Source of the DNA: Micromonospora sp. NBC_01699
GTDB taxonomy: Bacteria; Actinomycetota; Actinomycetes; Mycobacteriales; Micromonosporaceae
Assembly (NCBI RefSeq): GCF_036250065.1
Contig: NZ_CP109199.1
Span: 4,588,001-4,652,000, forward strand
Direction of reading: 5' to 3'
DNA: 64,000 nucleotides
The position numbers and the translations under genes are program-made. Positions within the stretch are counted from its first letter, which is position 1. Every line of letters begins with the position of its first letter. Under the pieces are notes generated by a model. The model saw only the letters and a list, made by a program, of their open reading frames with translations. It made no database searches and was not told the DNA's origin. Shown here one piece after another: positions 24,960 to 36,902 of this stretch.

Positions 24960-25409
24960 GGCTCTCCCTCTCTGCTCCGGGAGCGGTCGTCTTCAGCGGC
25001 GATCGTGGTCGAACGCCCCGCCCCCTGTGCTGAGACCTGTCTAGCAGCGGTTTCTTCTTCACGATCGACGCCGGCGCGGTGAACAACAAACGCTGAACAA
25101 TCCGCGTGCCCGGAGGGCCACAGGAAGTGGCACACCCCGTCGGCAAGCCGTTGGCTCAGGCAGCCAGGCCGGTCCGCCTGCGCGGTGCGTGGCGAGTGTG
25201 GCTGCCGCTGCCGCCCGATGACCATTCGGGATTTAGGTGCGGCGGCCGCCCGACGGACAGCGGCGAGCCGGGACCGCTGCTGTAGTGGTGCCCGGTGTGG
25301 TCCTGGACGTGAGCCACCGGAAAGGGGCGATGGTGGTGGGTGCGGGTGGGGTCCGAAGCCGGTTGAGCTGCGACGTTGACCCTGTGGTCACCCGTAGGGC
25401 GAGAGGTTA

Positions 25410-25424
25410 CGGAGAAGTTTCATA
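25410..25424 (+). promoter_or_regulatory. Operator-like element, distal copy
   Basis: CGGAGAAGTTTCATA, matching the proximal copy at 25743-25757 in 13 of 15 bases, 333 bp away. The core GAAGTTTC is a near-palindrome (GAAA/TTTC type). Two spaced sites suggest looping by a LacI-type repressor. Confidence 0.45.
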
Positions 25425-25732
25425 GGATTCAAGTCTGTGACTTTCCCTCTTGACCTGGCCTTCCACCACGAAGACCCAGGTCAGACACCGAATAGTCGGG
25501 GTCGTGGGTCTGAAAATTTTCGCCCACCTGCCCGCAAAATTGCGGGCCGACGAGGCGCAGATCGACCGGACGAAGGGTGGCCGGCGCCTTCGAAACGAAC
25601 ACGTCGATGCCAAACCGTCGTCGCCAGTCGATCGTCACCTAGGCGCTCTGAGCTGCTAAAAGCGTGTTCTATCAGGGCACCCTTCAACCCCGACCCAGGC
25701 CACCGGCCGGCCGAGTACAAAAATTTAGGGCC

Positions 25733-25761
25733 TTGGATATTTCGGAAAAGTTTCGTAACCT
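25733..25761 (+). promoter_or_regulatory. Putative xylanase promoter with overlapping operator
   Basis: TTGGAT (25733-25738) and TAACCT (25756-25761) are 17 bases apart. Between them lies CGGAAAAGTTTCG, the proximal copy of the repeated element, the usual place for a repressor site. The -10 is a weak match. GAAA-TTTC palindromes occur in other actinomycete xylanase promoters as I recall; not checked. Confidence 0.45.
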
Positions 25762-26071
25762 AGGCCGCAGACAGCTTGGCACCCCCACGACGGCCGGGGT
25801 CGGTCCACCCCCGACGGCATCACGAGCTGGTCCCCCGCCGCCCCGTCGACCCGGAGGAGCAGATGCACACAGGTCAACCCACCTCAACACGAACCGCGGA
25901 CATCACGGGCCTTGTTCAGCGACCGAGGGCGTGACGCGAGCGGACCGGTAACGAACGATCCGTGACGCGAAGCCGGCGTCACCCCTTCCGCCGCCTGTCC
26001 AGCCCGGCTACCGGCCGAAAGGTGCGAGGCACGGCCATGAGCCGTTCTGTCGCTGATTTCCGGTGCCGTGA

Positions 26072-28620
<2,549 letters not shown>

Positions 28621-28633
28621 AGCCATCCACAAA

Positions 28634-28677
28634 CCACTATCCCGGCGGCTCGGAACCACCCGAGCCGCCGGTAGTGG
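28634..28677. terminator. Strong bidirectional terminator
   Basis: CCACTA-TC-CCGGCGGCTCGG loop CCGAGCCGCCGG-TAGTGG: a 12-bp perfect stem extended by six more pairs past a two-base bulge. It lies between the convergent GH62 and LtrA genes. Confidence 0.85.
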
Positions 28678-28691
28678 GTCGACGGCTCCGG

Positions 28692-29984
28692 TCACTCGTA
28701 GCGCTCGCGGCGCCAGTCGGTTTCCCGTTCCTCGTGTGCGGTCCGCTCTTGGCGGTCTGCCTCGCGCAGGGCGCGGCGGGCACCGGAGAAGACGAGCACC
28801 TCGACGATGACCAGGGTGATGCAGACGATGGCGAGGAGGGCCATCGCGGCGAGCGCGGGCAGGTGTACGGCCAGCGGGATCAGCGCGATGAGCAGCACGA
28901 TGGTGGCGACCCGGCTCCAGGCGACGGTGCCCAGGATGCTCAGCTGGAAGAAGAGATGACCGAGGAAGAACAGGGCCACTCCGCTGTAGATCAGCGGCAC
29001 TCCGGGCCCGGGTTGCGGTGCACCGACGTCGATATGACGGACGCCCAGGTGTGCCAGCAGCTCCTCGGCGCCGAGGGCGAGCAGGATGAGCGCTGTGATC
29101 ATGGGTAGGTGCAGGTAGATGTAGGCGTCTCGGGCCAGTCGGACGCGCTGGGGGCCGTGGGTGGCGTGCATGGTCTGCTGGGCGGCGGTGCCGATGATGT
29201 CGAAGTACGCCCACCAGAGGGTGGCGGTGAGACTGATTCCCAGGGCCGCCGCGACGAGCGCGGGCCAGGTCACCGGTCGACCGATCAGGTCGCTGCCGAC
29301 GCCGACCGAGATGATCGTCTCGCCGAGCGCGATGATGATGATCAGCTCGAACCGCTCGACCCAGTGGCCGGCGGAGGCGACGGTCCAGCCCGAGACGCCG
29401 ATGAACGGACCCACGCCGTACTCGACTGCCACGGCCAGGGCGAACAGGATGGTCGCGATGGTGACGTGGTTGAGGCCGAACAGCTCCCGGGGGACCAGGC
29501 TGGCGGCGACCAGCAGGGCGGTCGCCACCAGCATCGGAATCGCGAAACGATGGAGTTGGCGCCGCATGCCCGGGTCATCGTGCGCGGCGAGCCAGTAGAG
29601 CATCAGGTGCAGTCCTCGGATCACGAGGTAACAACCGGCGAAGATCAACGAGCCGTTCACCCCACCGGGCGCGTCGGCGAACGCCTCGGGAATGCTCAGG
29701 GCGATGGCGAGGGTGGCCGCCATGACAACGAAGATCACCACGGGCGCGACGCCCTCACTGAGCCGGACCCGGTTGGCGCAGATCATGTGGGAACACCAGC
29801 ACCACCACAGCAACGCGAGCACCAGCAGGCCACGGATCAGGCCGTCGACGGACAGGTCGGACGACACCACTCGGGCAATGTTGAAAAACGCGAAGACAAA
29901 GACGAGGTCGAAGAAGACCTCCAGTCGCTCGACCCGGGCGCCCGGTGCCACCTTGCGTAGATGTACCGCTTGTCGTCCAGGCAT
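28692..29984 (-). CDS. LtrA family (low temperature requirement A) membrane protein
   Basis: 430 residues, about ten hydrophobic segments. The family hallmark VERLEVFFDLVFVFAFFNIA lies at about 18-37, and WVERFELIIIIALGETIISVG mid-protein matches the second LtrA signature. The start MPGRQAVHLRKV is preferred; longer in-frame extension is unlike the family. LtrA proteins are polytopic membrane proteins whose role is unclear, originally linked to cold growth in Listeria. It is divergent to a second LtrA gene 268 bp away. Confidence 0.88.
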   Translation of the reverse strand: MPGRQAVHLRKVAPGARVERLEVFFDLVFVFAFFNIARVVSSDLSVDGLIRGLLVLALLWWCWCSHMICANRVRLSEGVAPVVIFVVMAATLAIALSIPEAFADAPGGVNGSLIFAGCYLVIRGLHLMLYWLAAHDDPGMRRQLHRFAIPMLVATALLVAASLVPRELFGLNHVTIATILFALAVAVEYGVGPFIGVSGWTVASAGHWVERFELIIIIALGETIISVGVGSDLIGRPVTWPALVAAALGISLTATLWWAYFDIIGTAAQQTMHATHGPQRVRLARDAYIYLHLPMITALILLALGAEELLAHLGVRHIDVGAPQPGPGVPLIYSGVALFFLGHLFFQLSILGTVAWSRVATIVLLIALIPLAVHLPALAAMALLAIVCITLVIVEVLVFSGARRALREADRQERTAHEERETDWRRERYE

Positions 29985-30252
29985 GTCCCGCGTCTTTCCT
30001 GTGATAGCGGATGAATCCGATCGATCCGACCCCTGCGGCGGTTCCGTTCCCCTCCACTCAGGTCGACAGAACCAACCCAAATTGGAATGAATATAGATCA
30101 GGCAACGCGCTGGGCAATTGCAACGTGCCGTAGTGACCCACCGGCGGCAGTGCCGATGGTGACACTGGTTCGTTGAGTGTGAGGATCACCAATGAGGGAG
30201 GATGCGATGCTCCTTCGCCGGCCCGGCCCGTTCGACAGTAAATCGGTGTCGA

Positions 30253-31455
30253 ATGAGTGAAGCAGGCGACGCCGCGCTGCTTCGCGAGGAGAGCACCTCG
30301 CAGCGCGCGTCCTTCCTCGAACTCTTCCTCGACCTGGTCTTCGTCTTCGCGCTCACCCGGGTCTCGCAACGGCTGATCACCGATTTCACGTCGGAGCAGC
30401 GGATCCTGCTCCCGGAGGCCGGTCAGACCCTCCTGCTCTTCCTCGCTCTGTGGATCGTCTGGACGACGACGGTGTGGGCGACGAGCAGGCTGGACCCCGA
30501 GGCGCCGCAGGTCCAGGTAGTGGTGATCCTGACCCTCATCGGCAGCATGGTGATGGCCGTCGCGCTACCGGAGGGGTTCGGCGATCGGGCCCTGGTCTTC
30601 GCCGGTGCGTACGTCGCGACCCAGGTCGGCCGGTCGATGTACTTCCTCGTCGCGACCCACCGCCAAGGGGACAAGGCCGTGTCCCTACGGATCATCTTCT
30701 GGGCCGGGGTCAGCGGTGTGCCATGGATCGTGGGCGGACTACTCGCGGACGAACCACTCCGGGGCCTGCTCTGGACCGTCGCGGTGGTGCTGGACCTCAG
30801 TGCCCTGGCACTCGGTTGGCCGACACCCCGGCTCGGCCGGTCCTGGTTCGGCGGCGAACTCCTCTCCGCCGAGCATCTGGCCGAGCGGTACCAACAGTTC
30901 CTGATCATCGCCCTCGGTGAATCGATCTTCGTCCTCGGGCTCACCTTCAGCAGCAGCGACTTCACCGTCGACCAGGCCACCGCATTCGGGCTTGGCCTGC
31001 TGACCACCGTGCTGCTCTGGCGAATCTACTTCCACCGCGCCGGCCGGGTGCTGCCCCTGGCGATCACGAGCGCCCGGAACCCGGGACGCCTCGGCGTCGC
31101 CACGGCGTTCACCCACCTCACCATGATCGCCGGGATCGTCCTCACCGGCGTCGGCTACGAACTCTCCATCGCCCACCCGCTCGGACACGGAGATCCGGCC
31201 TGGCTCTTCGCCATCCTCGGCGGCCCCATCCTCTTCCTGACCGGACGGACACCCTTCGAGTTCCAGGTCTTCGGCCGGATCTCCCCGTCGCGGGTGGCCG
31301 GCATCCTCGTGCTGGCCGCCCCGATACCGGCGCTGCTGCACGCACCGCCACTCGCCGCCAGTGGCACCGCCGCCGGCGTACTGGTCGGAGTCGCCGTCCT
31401 GGACGCCCTGCGCTCACGCGGTCGGTCGCCGGAGTCACCGGCGCCGCCGATCTGA
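30253..31455 (+). CDS. LtrA family membrane protein, divergent paralogue
   Basis: 400 residues. N-terminal hallmark ASFLELFLDLVFVFALTRVS (about 18-37) and later RYQQFLIIALGESIFVLGL. Ten or so membrane segments. It differs strongly from the leftward copy, so an ancient rather than recent duplication is likely. Start chosen at MSEAGDAALL; an ATG 51 bases upstream is possible, but its purine-rich site is too close to act as RBS. Function as for the family: unknown. Confidence 0.87.
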   Translation: MSEAGDAALLREESTSQRASFLELFLDLVFVFALTRVSQRLITDFTSEQRILLPEAGQTLLLFLALWIVWTTTVWATSRLDPEAPQVQVVVILTLIGSMVMAVALPEGFGDRALVFAGAYVATQVGRSMYFLVATHRQGDKAVSLRIIFWAGVSGVPWIVGGLLADEPLRGLLWTVAVVLDLSALALGWPTPRLGRSWFGGELLSAEHLAERYQQFLIIALGESIFVLGLTFSSSDFTVDQATAFGLGLLTTVLLWRIYFHRAGRVLPLAITSARNPGRLGVATAFTHLTMIAGIVLTGVGYELSIAHPLGHGDPAWLFAILGGPILFLTGRTPFEFQVFGRISPSRVAGILVLAAPIPALLHAPPLAASGTAAGVLVGVAVLDALRSRGRSPESPAPPI

Positions 31456-31565
31456 CCAGGTCACGGGCCCGCGGGTGAGGCGCGCGGCCACCAGAGATGC
31501 CCTCCGCCGGCAGGCTCGCCGCGTGACGCCCGAACACGGCCGGCGCGGGCCGTAGTCTCACCGGC

Positions 31566-32441
31566 ATGACGAACAAGCTGACGCACACCCTCGCCACACC
31601 CGGCGTCGACCTGGTCTACGACGTCCGTGGCCCGCTACCCCCGTCCGGTGGGCGCCCTCCGCTGCTCATGATCGGCCAGCCGATGACGGCGGGCGGCTTC
31701 GAAACGCTCGCCGCGTACTTCACGGACCGCACGGTCGTCACCTACGACCCGCGCGGCCTGGGCCGCAGCGTCCGAAAGGACGGCCGGTCCGACCACACGC
31801 CGCAGCAGCAGGCGGCCGACCTGCATCTGCTGATCGAGACGCTCGGCGCCGGTCCGGTCGAGGTGTTCGCCAGCAGCGGCGGTGCGGTGACCGCACTCGA
31901 ACTGGTCGCGGCCCACCCCGGTGACGTCGTCACGCTGGTGGCACACGAGCCGCCGATCAACGCTGTGCTCCCCGACGCCACGGCCGCCGAACGCGCTCGG
32001 GCCGCCTTCCACGAGGCGTACCGGGCGAAGGGCACGGGTGCGGGCATGGCCGCGTTCATCGCCATGACGTCCTGGCAGGGCGAGTTCACCGACGCCTACT
32101 TCGCCCAGCCCGCGCCCGACCCGGCGATGTTCGGCATGTCGACCGACGACGACGGCACCCGCGGCGATCCACTGCTGTCGAAGGACTCGTGGGCGATCAG
32201 TGACTACCGTCCCGAGGCGGGGGTACTCACCGCCGCACCGACCCGGATCGTGATCGCGGTCGGCGAGGAGTCGGCGGGAACGTACACCGCGCGTACGGCC
32301 GCGGGCACGGCGGCGTTGCTCGGCCAGGAGGCCGTGGTGTTCCCGAGCCACCACGGCGGCTTCGTCGGTGGTGAGTTCGGTTATGCGGGCAAGCCCGAGG
32401 AGTTCTCGTTGCGGCTGCGCGACGTGCTGGACGCTCGCTGA
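31566..32441 (+). CDS. Alpha/beta hydrolase
   Basis: 291 residues. Begins MTNKLTHTLATPGVDLVYDV. DPRGLGRS (about 61-68) is the oxyanion-side loop, the nucleophile elbow reads VFASSGGAVTAL with Ser104 as probable nucleophile (the usual first Gly is Ala/Ser here), and PSHHGGFVGG near 260-270 supplies the catalytic His. Typical length for the fold. Substrate unknown. No obvious operon partner; the DNA just beyond holds a deacetylase remnant on the other strand. Confidence 0.87.
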   Translation: MTNKLTHTLATPGVDLVYDVRGPLPPSGGRPPLLMIGQPMTAGGFETLAAYFTDRTVVTYDPRGLGRSVRKDGRSDHTPQQQAADLHLLIETLGAGPVEVFASSGGAVTALELVAAHPGDVVTLVAHEPPINAVLPDATAAERARAAFHEAYRAKGTGAGMAAFIAMTSWQGEFTDAYFAQPAPDPAMFGMSTDDDGTRGDPLLSKDSWAISDYRPEAGVLTAAPTRIVIAVGEESAGTYTARTAAGTAALLGQEAVVFPSHHGGFVGGEFGYAGKPEEFSLRLRDVLDAR

Positions 32442-32486
32442 CCGTCGTGGGCAAGCGCGACCAAGGGTACGAGAAGAGCCCGGCCG

Positions 32487-32615
32487 GGCCCACCGGTAGT
32501 GCTCGGCGATCTCGTCGCTGGTGGTCACCCAGCTGTCGGGCTGCGCCGCGAGGTACCCCAACGCCTGGTCCAGGTACTTGGCCCGGAACGGCTGGCCGGT
32601 CACGAACGGGCGCAT
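32487..32615 (-). pseudogene. Remnant: C-terminal tail of a polysaccharide deacetylase-like protein
   Basis: The minus strand reads RPFVTGQPFRAKYLDQALGY (from about 32612) and then SWVTTSDEIAEHY, the closing block of PuuE/PgdA-type polysaccharide deacetylases as I remember them. Everything upstream of this tail is missing. The ATG overlaps the oxidoreductase stop (TGATG), and the frame then runs on without its normal end into DNA antisense to the hydrolase. A deletion has joined the end of a deacetylase gene to the oxidoreductase gene. Confidence 0.7.
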
Positions 32616-33565
32616 CAGCCCACCAGCACGATCCTCCCGCGGGCGTGACGGCTTTCGCTCAGTGCGTGCGCGGCGGCGGCCTCGGCGAGCGGGAACGCCG
32701 CCGCGACCGGCACCCGCAGCCGGCCCTGGCCGGCGAGCGTGACCGCGATCGCGAGGCCGTGCAACGCCAGCGGGTCGGCGGCGGCTCCCACCGCCGCACC
32801 CGTGTCGCCGGCCGGCGCTCCGTGCGACAGGTGTACGCCCCGGGCCGCCGCGGTGAAATCGGCGATGGTCACCACGCGCGCCGGATCACCGGCGATGGCG
32901 ACGAGGTCCGGCAGCGCCCCTCCGGCGCAGTCGAACACCGCGTCCACCCCGGCCGGCGCCAGCGCACGGATCCGTTCGACGAGCCCCGTCCCGTACGTCG
33001 TCGGCTCCGCGCCGAGGGAGCGCAGGAAGTCGTGGTTGGGCTGGCTCGCCGTACCGATGACGGTGGCACCGCGGGCGACCGCGAGTTGGACGGCGACGGT
33101 GCCCACCCCACCGGCCGCGCCCTGCACGAGCACCGTCTGCCCGGCGTCGACCGCGAGCCGGTCGAGGACCCGGGTGGCCGTCTCGACGCTGCCCGCGGCG
33201 CCGCCCGCCTCCACCCAACTCCACCCGGGCGGTTTGGGCGCCCAGGCGGTCAGGACCGCGAAGTCGGCATTGGCACCGCGCGTGGCCGAACCGGTCATGC
33301 CGAACACCTCGTCACCGACGCCCGCTCCCGTCACGCCGTCACCGATCTCGTCCACCACGCCCGCGGCGTCGAACCCGGTCCGGAACGGAAACGCCGTGGG
33401 CACCACGTCACGCCACGCCCCGGAGCGGATCGACACCTCCCCGGGCGAGACGCCGGAGGCCCGTACGGCGATGCGGATCTCGCCCGGACCGGCGTGCGGC
33501 GCCTCCACCTCCGCGACATGCACAACCTCGGGTGGACCGTACCCGGTGAATTGGACTGCTCTCAT
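32615..33565 (-). CDS. NADP-dependent quinone oxidoreductase-like MDR protein
   Basis: 316 residues. Starts MRAVQFTGYGPPEVVHVAEV, a classic zinc-independent medium-chain reductase start. GFDAAGVVDEIGDGV lies at about 64-78 and the NADP-binding AAGGVGTVAVQLAVARGATVIG at about 149-170. No structural zinc cysteines. Substrate probably a quinone or enone. It is leftward and followed by the deacetylase remnant. Confidence 0.88.
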   Translation of the reverse strand: MRAVQFTGYGPPEVVHVAEVEAPHAGPGEIRIAVRASGVSPGEVSIRSGAWRDVVPTAFPFRTGFDAAGVVDEIGDGVTGAGVGDEVFGMTGSATRGANADFAVLTAWAPKPPGWSWVEAGGAAGSVETATRVLDRLAVDAGQTVLVQGAAGGVGTVAVQLAVARGATVIGTASQPNHDFLRSLGAEPTTYGTGLVERIRALAPAGVDAVFDCAGGALPDLVAIAGDPARVVTIADFTAAARGVHLSHGAPAGDTGAAVGAAADPLALHGLAIAVTLAGQGRLRVPVAAAFPLAEAAAAHALSESRHARGRIVLVG

Positions 33566-33653
33566 TCACCGAGGGTAAGGGAACAGCCCGTCCGTTCGAC
33601 CGAAGTGAGAGCGCTGCCGGCCCGGGTATTCCACAACCCGCCAATGGGCCCGT

Positions 33654-34622
33654 TCAGGTCATTGTCTCCCCACGGGTTGACCCAGCAGCCGCAGTGCGTT
33701 GGCCCCGGCGACCAGTCGGGTGGTCCAGCCCGGCCCGGGCCAGCGCCGTCTCGACCCGCTCCCGCGAGGTGTCGCGGACACCGATCGGCCAGTCACCGCC
33801 GACCAGCACGTGGTCGGCGCCGAGCAGGTCGGTCGCGAACCTGATCGCGGCCGGCGCGAATCCCATGGTGTCGAGGTAGACGTGTGCCCGGCGCGAGGAC
33901 GGTGCCGCGGCGGTGATGACCTCTCCCTCGTCGGTCGCCGCCGCCAGGGACAGACCGGCCACCCCGAGCATCGGGAAGACCACGTGCAGCCCGGGTAGGT
34001 CGTCCAGTACCCCGTCGCTGAGCAGCGACAGCAGTGCCGCGGCGTTGATCGTGCCACGGGCCAACGACGTGCCGAACCTGCCCAGGCCGGTGAATGCCTC
34101 GGTCAGCAGGTCGGGACTGATCGGGTGTGCGAAGACCGGAACGCCGAGTGCGGCCGCGACGGTCAGGGTCGGCCGGGCGGCCGCCGCGCTGAGCAGTTGT
34201 CCCTCCGTGGCACAGTCGACGACCAGTCCGGACAGCCCCAGTTCCCGGACCGCGCGTACCGCCTCCTCGGCGGCGGCCTCGCCGCCGAACGCGTCGATAG
34301 TGGCCAGGCCACGGATCCGGTCCGGCGCCGCCGACACCGCCTCGGCGAGGTGGTCGTTGATCCGCCGCAGGTCGGCCGGGCTGGTGCGCTCGCCGTGCGG
34401 GGTCACCAGCGCGGGCGGCGCGCTGAGTACCCGCAGGTCGATGCCCTGCCGGCCGGAGTCGGCGAGCAAGTCGTCCGGGTCGGCGATCCGGCGGGCCAGC
34501 TCGTCCCAGCGGCCCGCCAGCGACCGTGCCGTGTTGCGCGGTGGTAGTGCCGGGTAGGCCGGACAGGCGTAGTGGGTGTGGAAGTCGGCGATGTACAACC
34601 GCCCGGTGCCGTCCGCACCCAT
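33654..34622 (-). CDS. Amidohydrolase (ACMSD-like) with frameshifted C-terminus
   Basis: 322 residues as read. Metal-binding DFHTHYACP (His15, His17) opens the TIM-barrel, VFAHPISPDLL gives a further His and LVGGDWPIGV near the end the catalytic Asp. This pattern fits the Amidohydro_2 (decarboxylase/hydrolase) group. After ALARAGLD the frame goes HPTGRRGQRTAAAGS, whereas the neighbouring frame gives TTRLVAGANALRLLGQPVGRQ and stops at 33659, which is the normal family ending. A one-base deletion near 33,722 explains it. The barrel is complete, so some function may remain. Confidence 0.78.
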   Translation of the reverse strand: MGADGTGRLYIADFHTHYACPAYPALPPRNTARSLAGRWDELARRIADPDDLLADSGRQGIDLRVLSAPPALVTPHGERTSPADLRRINDHLAEAVSAAPDRIRGLATIDAFGGEAAAEEAVRAVRELGLSGLVVDCATEGQLLSAAAARPTLTVAAALGVPVFAHPISPDLLTEAFTGLGRFGTSLARGTINAAALLSLLSDGVLDDLPGLHVVFPMLGVAGLSLAAATDEGEVITAAAPSSRRAHVYLDTMGFAPAAIRFATDLLGADHVLVGGDWPIGVRDTSRERVETALARAGLDHPTGRRGQRTAAAGSTRGETMT

Positions 34623-35035
34623 CAGACCTCGATGAACGTGTACGTGAAGCCGCGTTCGGCCCGGTGCACGTACCCGGCGGCTGGAAACGGGAAGTGGGTC
34701 GGCACCAGCAGGTCACCGGAGTCGGCGGCCCGCTCCAGCAGGAGGCGACGCTGGTCGGCCGAGTCGTCCGGCAGGACGCAGTAGCGGATGCTCCACTCCG
34801 GTCGCTCCAGTTGGACGCCGTGGTGCAGCATGTCCCCGGCGAACAGGGCCCGCTGCCCGGCCGACTCGACCACCAGGTAGACGTTGCCGGGAGTGTGGCC
34901 GAACGCCGGCACAGGTGGATCTCCGGGGTCAGCACGTGGTCGGCAGGGATCAGGTCGAGTACGCCGGCATCGCGCAGCGGCCGGATGCTGTCGGCGATGT
35001 AGTCCCCGGTACGTTGCAGCGCGACGGCGCCTCTA
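34622..35035 (-). pseudogene. Frameshifted MBL-fold metallo-hydrolase remnant
   Basis: Leftward. The second half (34912-34622) reads PAFGHTPGNVYLVVES, FAGDMLHHGVQL, LLVPTHFPFPAAGYV, the C-terminal metal-binding half of an MBL-fold enzyme (GHTPG, AGDMLH, THFP). The preceding 120 bases, in a different frame, give DYIADSIRPLRDAGVLDLIP then ADHVLTPEIHLC, the region that normally comes just before. The frame change lies near 34,908. The N-terminal HxHxDH part is not found; farther upstream only fragments remain. Its stop overlaps the amidohydrolase start. Confidence 0.75.
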
Positions 35036-35168
35036 CACCAGGCAGCCGTTCACCCACGACGGGCGGTTCCTGCTCAACCAGGAGGGTGGTGCTGCCGGCG
35101 CCGGTGATGATCCCGGTACTGCTGGTCGCGGTCGGCATCGGCGACTCGAATCGGTGATTGCCGATGTG

Positions 35169-35693
35169 TTAGTCGACTGTTATCGGCGGAATCATTTCCG
35201 GCGCAACGTTCGTCACAGCTGCTTCGTGAACTGTACGGACAATGACGAGGTCGGCATCGTCATCCAGGCGGTATCCGACCCCGTGCACGGTTGCCAGCAG
35301 CGGCACTTCCTCGCCCAATTTCTCGCGCAGTCGGCGTACGTGCACGTCGACCGTGCGCTCACCGATATAGGCGTTGCCCCAGACGGCACCGAGTAGCTGT
35401 GACCGCCTGAAGACCCGGACGGGATGCTCGGCGAAGAAGAGGAGCAAATCGAACTCCAGCCGGGTCAGGGCGATCTTCGCCGCGCCACGGAACACGGCGC
35501 GCACCTCCGGATGGATGTGGACCGTGGACACCGGGACAGCCGGCAGGAGCAGCCGCCGGAGCGCTTCCACCAGTTCGAGCGTCCGGGAGTCCCGGTTTTC
35601 CTCCGCGAGATCGAGTCTGACCGCGACCCGGGCGAGCCGTCGGTGCGCGGTGACGGTCGGGGTCGAAAGCGGTGCGAGGGCGGCGATGGACAT
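35169..35693 (-). CDS. Winged helix DNA-binding protein (OmpR/PhoB type) without receiver domain
   Basis: 174 residues from [10 protein letters not shown], with GGAGGAA just before the ATG. The OmpR/PhoB effector domain occupies about 68-155: [32 protein letters not shown] and [15 protein letters not shown], ending GVGYRLD. No receiver or sensor domain is joined and no kinase is adjacent, so it is an orphan regulator. Such stand-alone winged-helix proteins are frequent in actinomycetes. Target unknown; the 735-bp gap beyond its start may be its control region. Confidence 0.85.
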   Translation of the reverse strand: MSIAALAPLSTPTVTAHRRLARVAVRLDLAEENRDSRTLELVEALRRLLLPAVPVSTVHIHPEVRAVFRGAAKIALTRLEFDLLLFFAEHPVRVFRRSQLLGAVWGNAYIGERTVDVHVRRLREKLGEEVPLLATVHGVGYRLDDDADLVIVRTVHEAAVTNVAPEMIPPITVD

Positions 35694-36428
35694 GTTTCCT
35701 CCTGAGCATGGCGGGTCGTCGGGTGTTGGCGATCCACGGCGGAGACCGTGGCCGTCCGACCGGTCGGGTCGTACGGGCACGCGCGCCCTCCCGAGCCGAC
35801 GGTCGACCGTTGCGCCGGCCGAACGGCGGCGCTGGTTTCGGCGCGGTTCGCGGCGGCGCGGTGGGGAATGGTCAGCGCGGGTGGATCGATCCGTGGGGCA
35901 GCGTGGTTGTACCGGGCGTCAGAAGGGACACCGGGCGCTGGCGTAGCGGACCAGATCGACCACCAGACAGGCGATGAGAGTTCGAGCCTGCGCTTCCATG
36001 TCACAGATGCTTGTGGTTGCGGGCACGCTCTGTCAAGGCCCGACCGTCGGCGGCCGGGCGGCCGGCGACATCCCCCGACGGCACCATCGGGCGAAGTTGT
36101 TGTGAAAAACCTACGAGGTGGTTAATTCCTACTAACCACGTATGTGTTATAGGTCTCTCTTTGGTTTAGCCTCGTCGATGGATCGACCGCTCCACCCCGG
36201 CACCGACCACTGCACGATCTGGCTACTGAGCTGCCGATACATCGAAAGATCGACCGAGCGTGGCAGGTCACCGGGGTCTCGTCGCGACCCGTACACAGAT
36301 GGGTCAAGTTCGATCCGGCACTCCCGACCGGACGGGAAAGCCCACACGATCGGCGCCGTCGATCGTCGATGACGTATCGACGGTGGAGCTAGCCGGCATC
36401 CCGCTTCACCACCCCGGAGAAGACCCAC
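35694..36428. other. 735-bp intergenic region with an A/T-rich inverted repeat
   Basis: Between the divergent winged-helix gene and the decayed ABC operon. No frame has a convincing product. The only marked signal is the A/T-rich stretch 36,105-36,175 holding the repeat listed next. Confidence 0.5.
36118..36139. promoter_or_regulatory. Inverted repeat, possible operator upstream of the decayed ABC operon
   Basis: GTGGTTA-ATTCCTAC-TAACCAC: a perfect 7-bp inverted repeat with 8 bases between, in locally A/T-rich DNA and about 290 bp before the DppC remnant. It does not match the iron (DmdR/IdeR), zinc or nickel boxes I know. Confidence 0.5.
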
Positions 36429-36902
36429 GTGTCCGTCGACATCCCGCTCGCCCCGTCTGCTCCCGCAACCCCCCGGACGGCCCGGCACCTCCTGCGTCGG
36501 CTGCTCGCCGATCGCTGGGCGGTGGTCGGCGGCGTGATCGTCCTCCTCTTCCTCGTGGTCGCGGTCGCGGCACCGTTGCTCTCCTCGATCGCCGGGCACG
36601 ACCCCTACACCTACGACCTGACCGCGATCTCCGACTCCGGCGAGCCGCTCGGCTTCGGCGGCGGGATCAGCGCCGAGCACTGGTTCGGCGTCGAGCCGAC
36701 CCACGCAGCCGGGGGACGCGCCGATGAAAGCCGTCCGGTACGTCGCACTGCGCCTGCTCGGCATGATCGGCACGCTACTGGTGGTCAGCGTGCTGACGTA
36801 CGCGGTCTTCTATCTGCTTCCGGCGGACCCGGCCCAGCTGTCCTGCGGTCGACCCTGCACACCGCAACGGCTGGCCGAGGCAAGCGCGTTCATGGGGTAT
36901 GA
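36429..36902 (+). pseudogene. Truncated DppC-like ABC permease
   Basis: The first about 92 residues are the start of an oligopeptide/dipeptide-type permease: ADRWAVVGGVIVLLFLVVAV (membrane helix 1), HDPYTYDLT, and AEHWFGVEP, where intact relatives continue with GRDIFARV-like sequence. Here the frame turns instead into Arg/Gly-rich nonsense (THAAGGRADESRP...) and overlaps the next gene. About 200 residues, all the remaining membrane helices and the EAA coupling loop, are missing. Cannot work as a permease. Confidence 0.82.

Noticed and set aside
25429-25660. Small open frames in the A/T-richer stretch before the xylanase, as a transposase remnant
   Set aside because: No DDE motif, inverted repeats or target duplication visible; peptides match nothing I recognise.
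36118-36139. Iron box or zinc/nickel operator for the nearby ABC operon
   Set aside because: Spacing and core of GTGGTTA-N8-TAACCAC do not match DmdR/IdeR, Zur or Nur consensus sequences.
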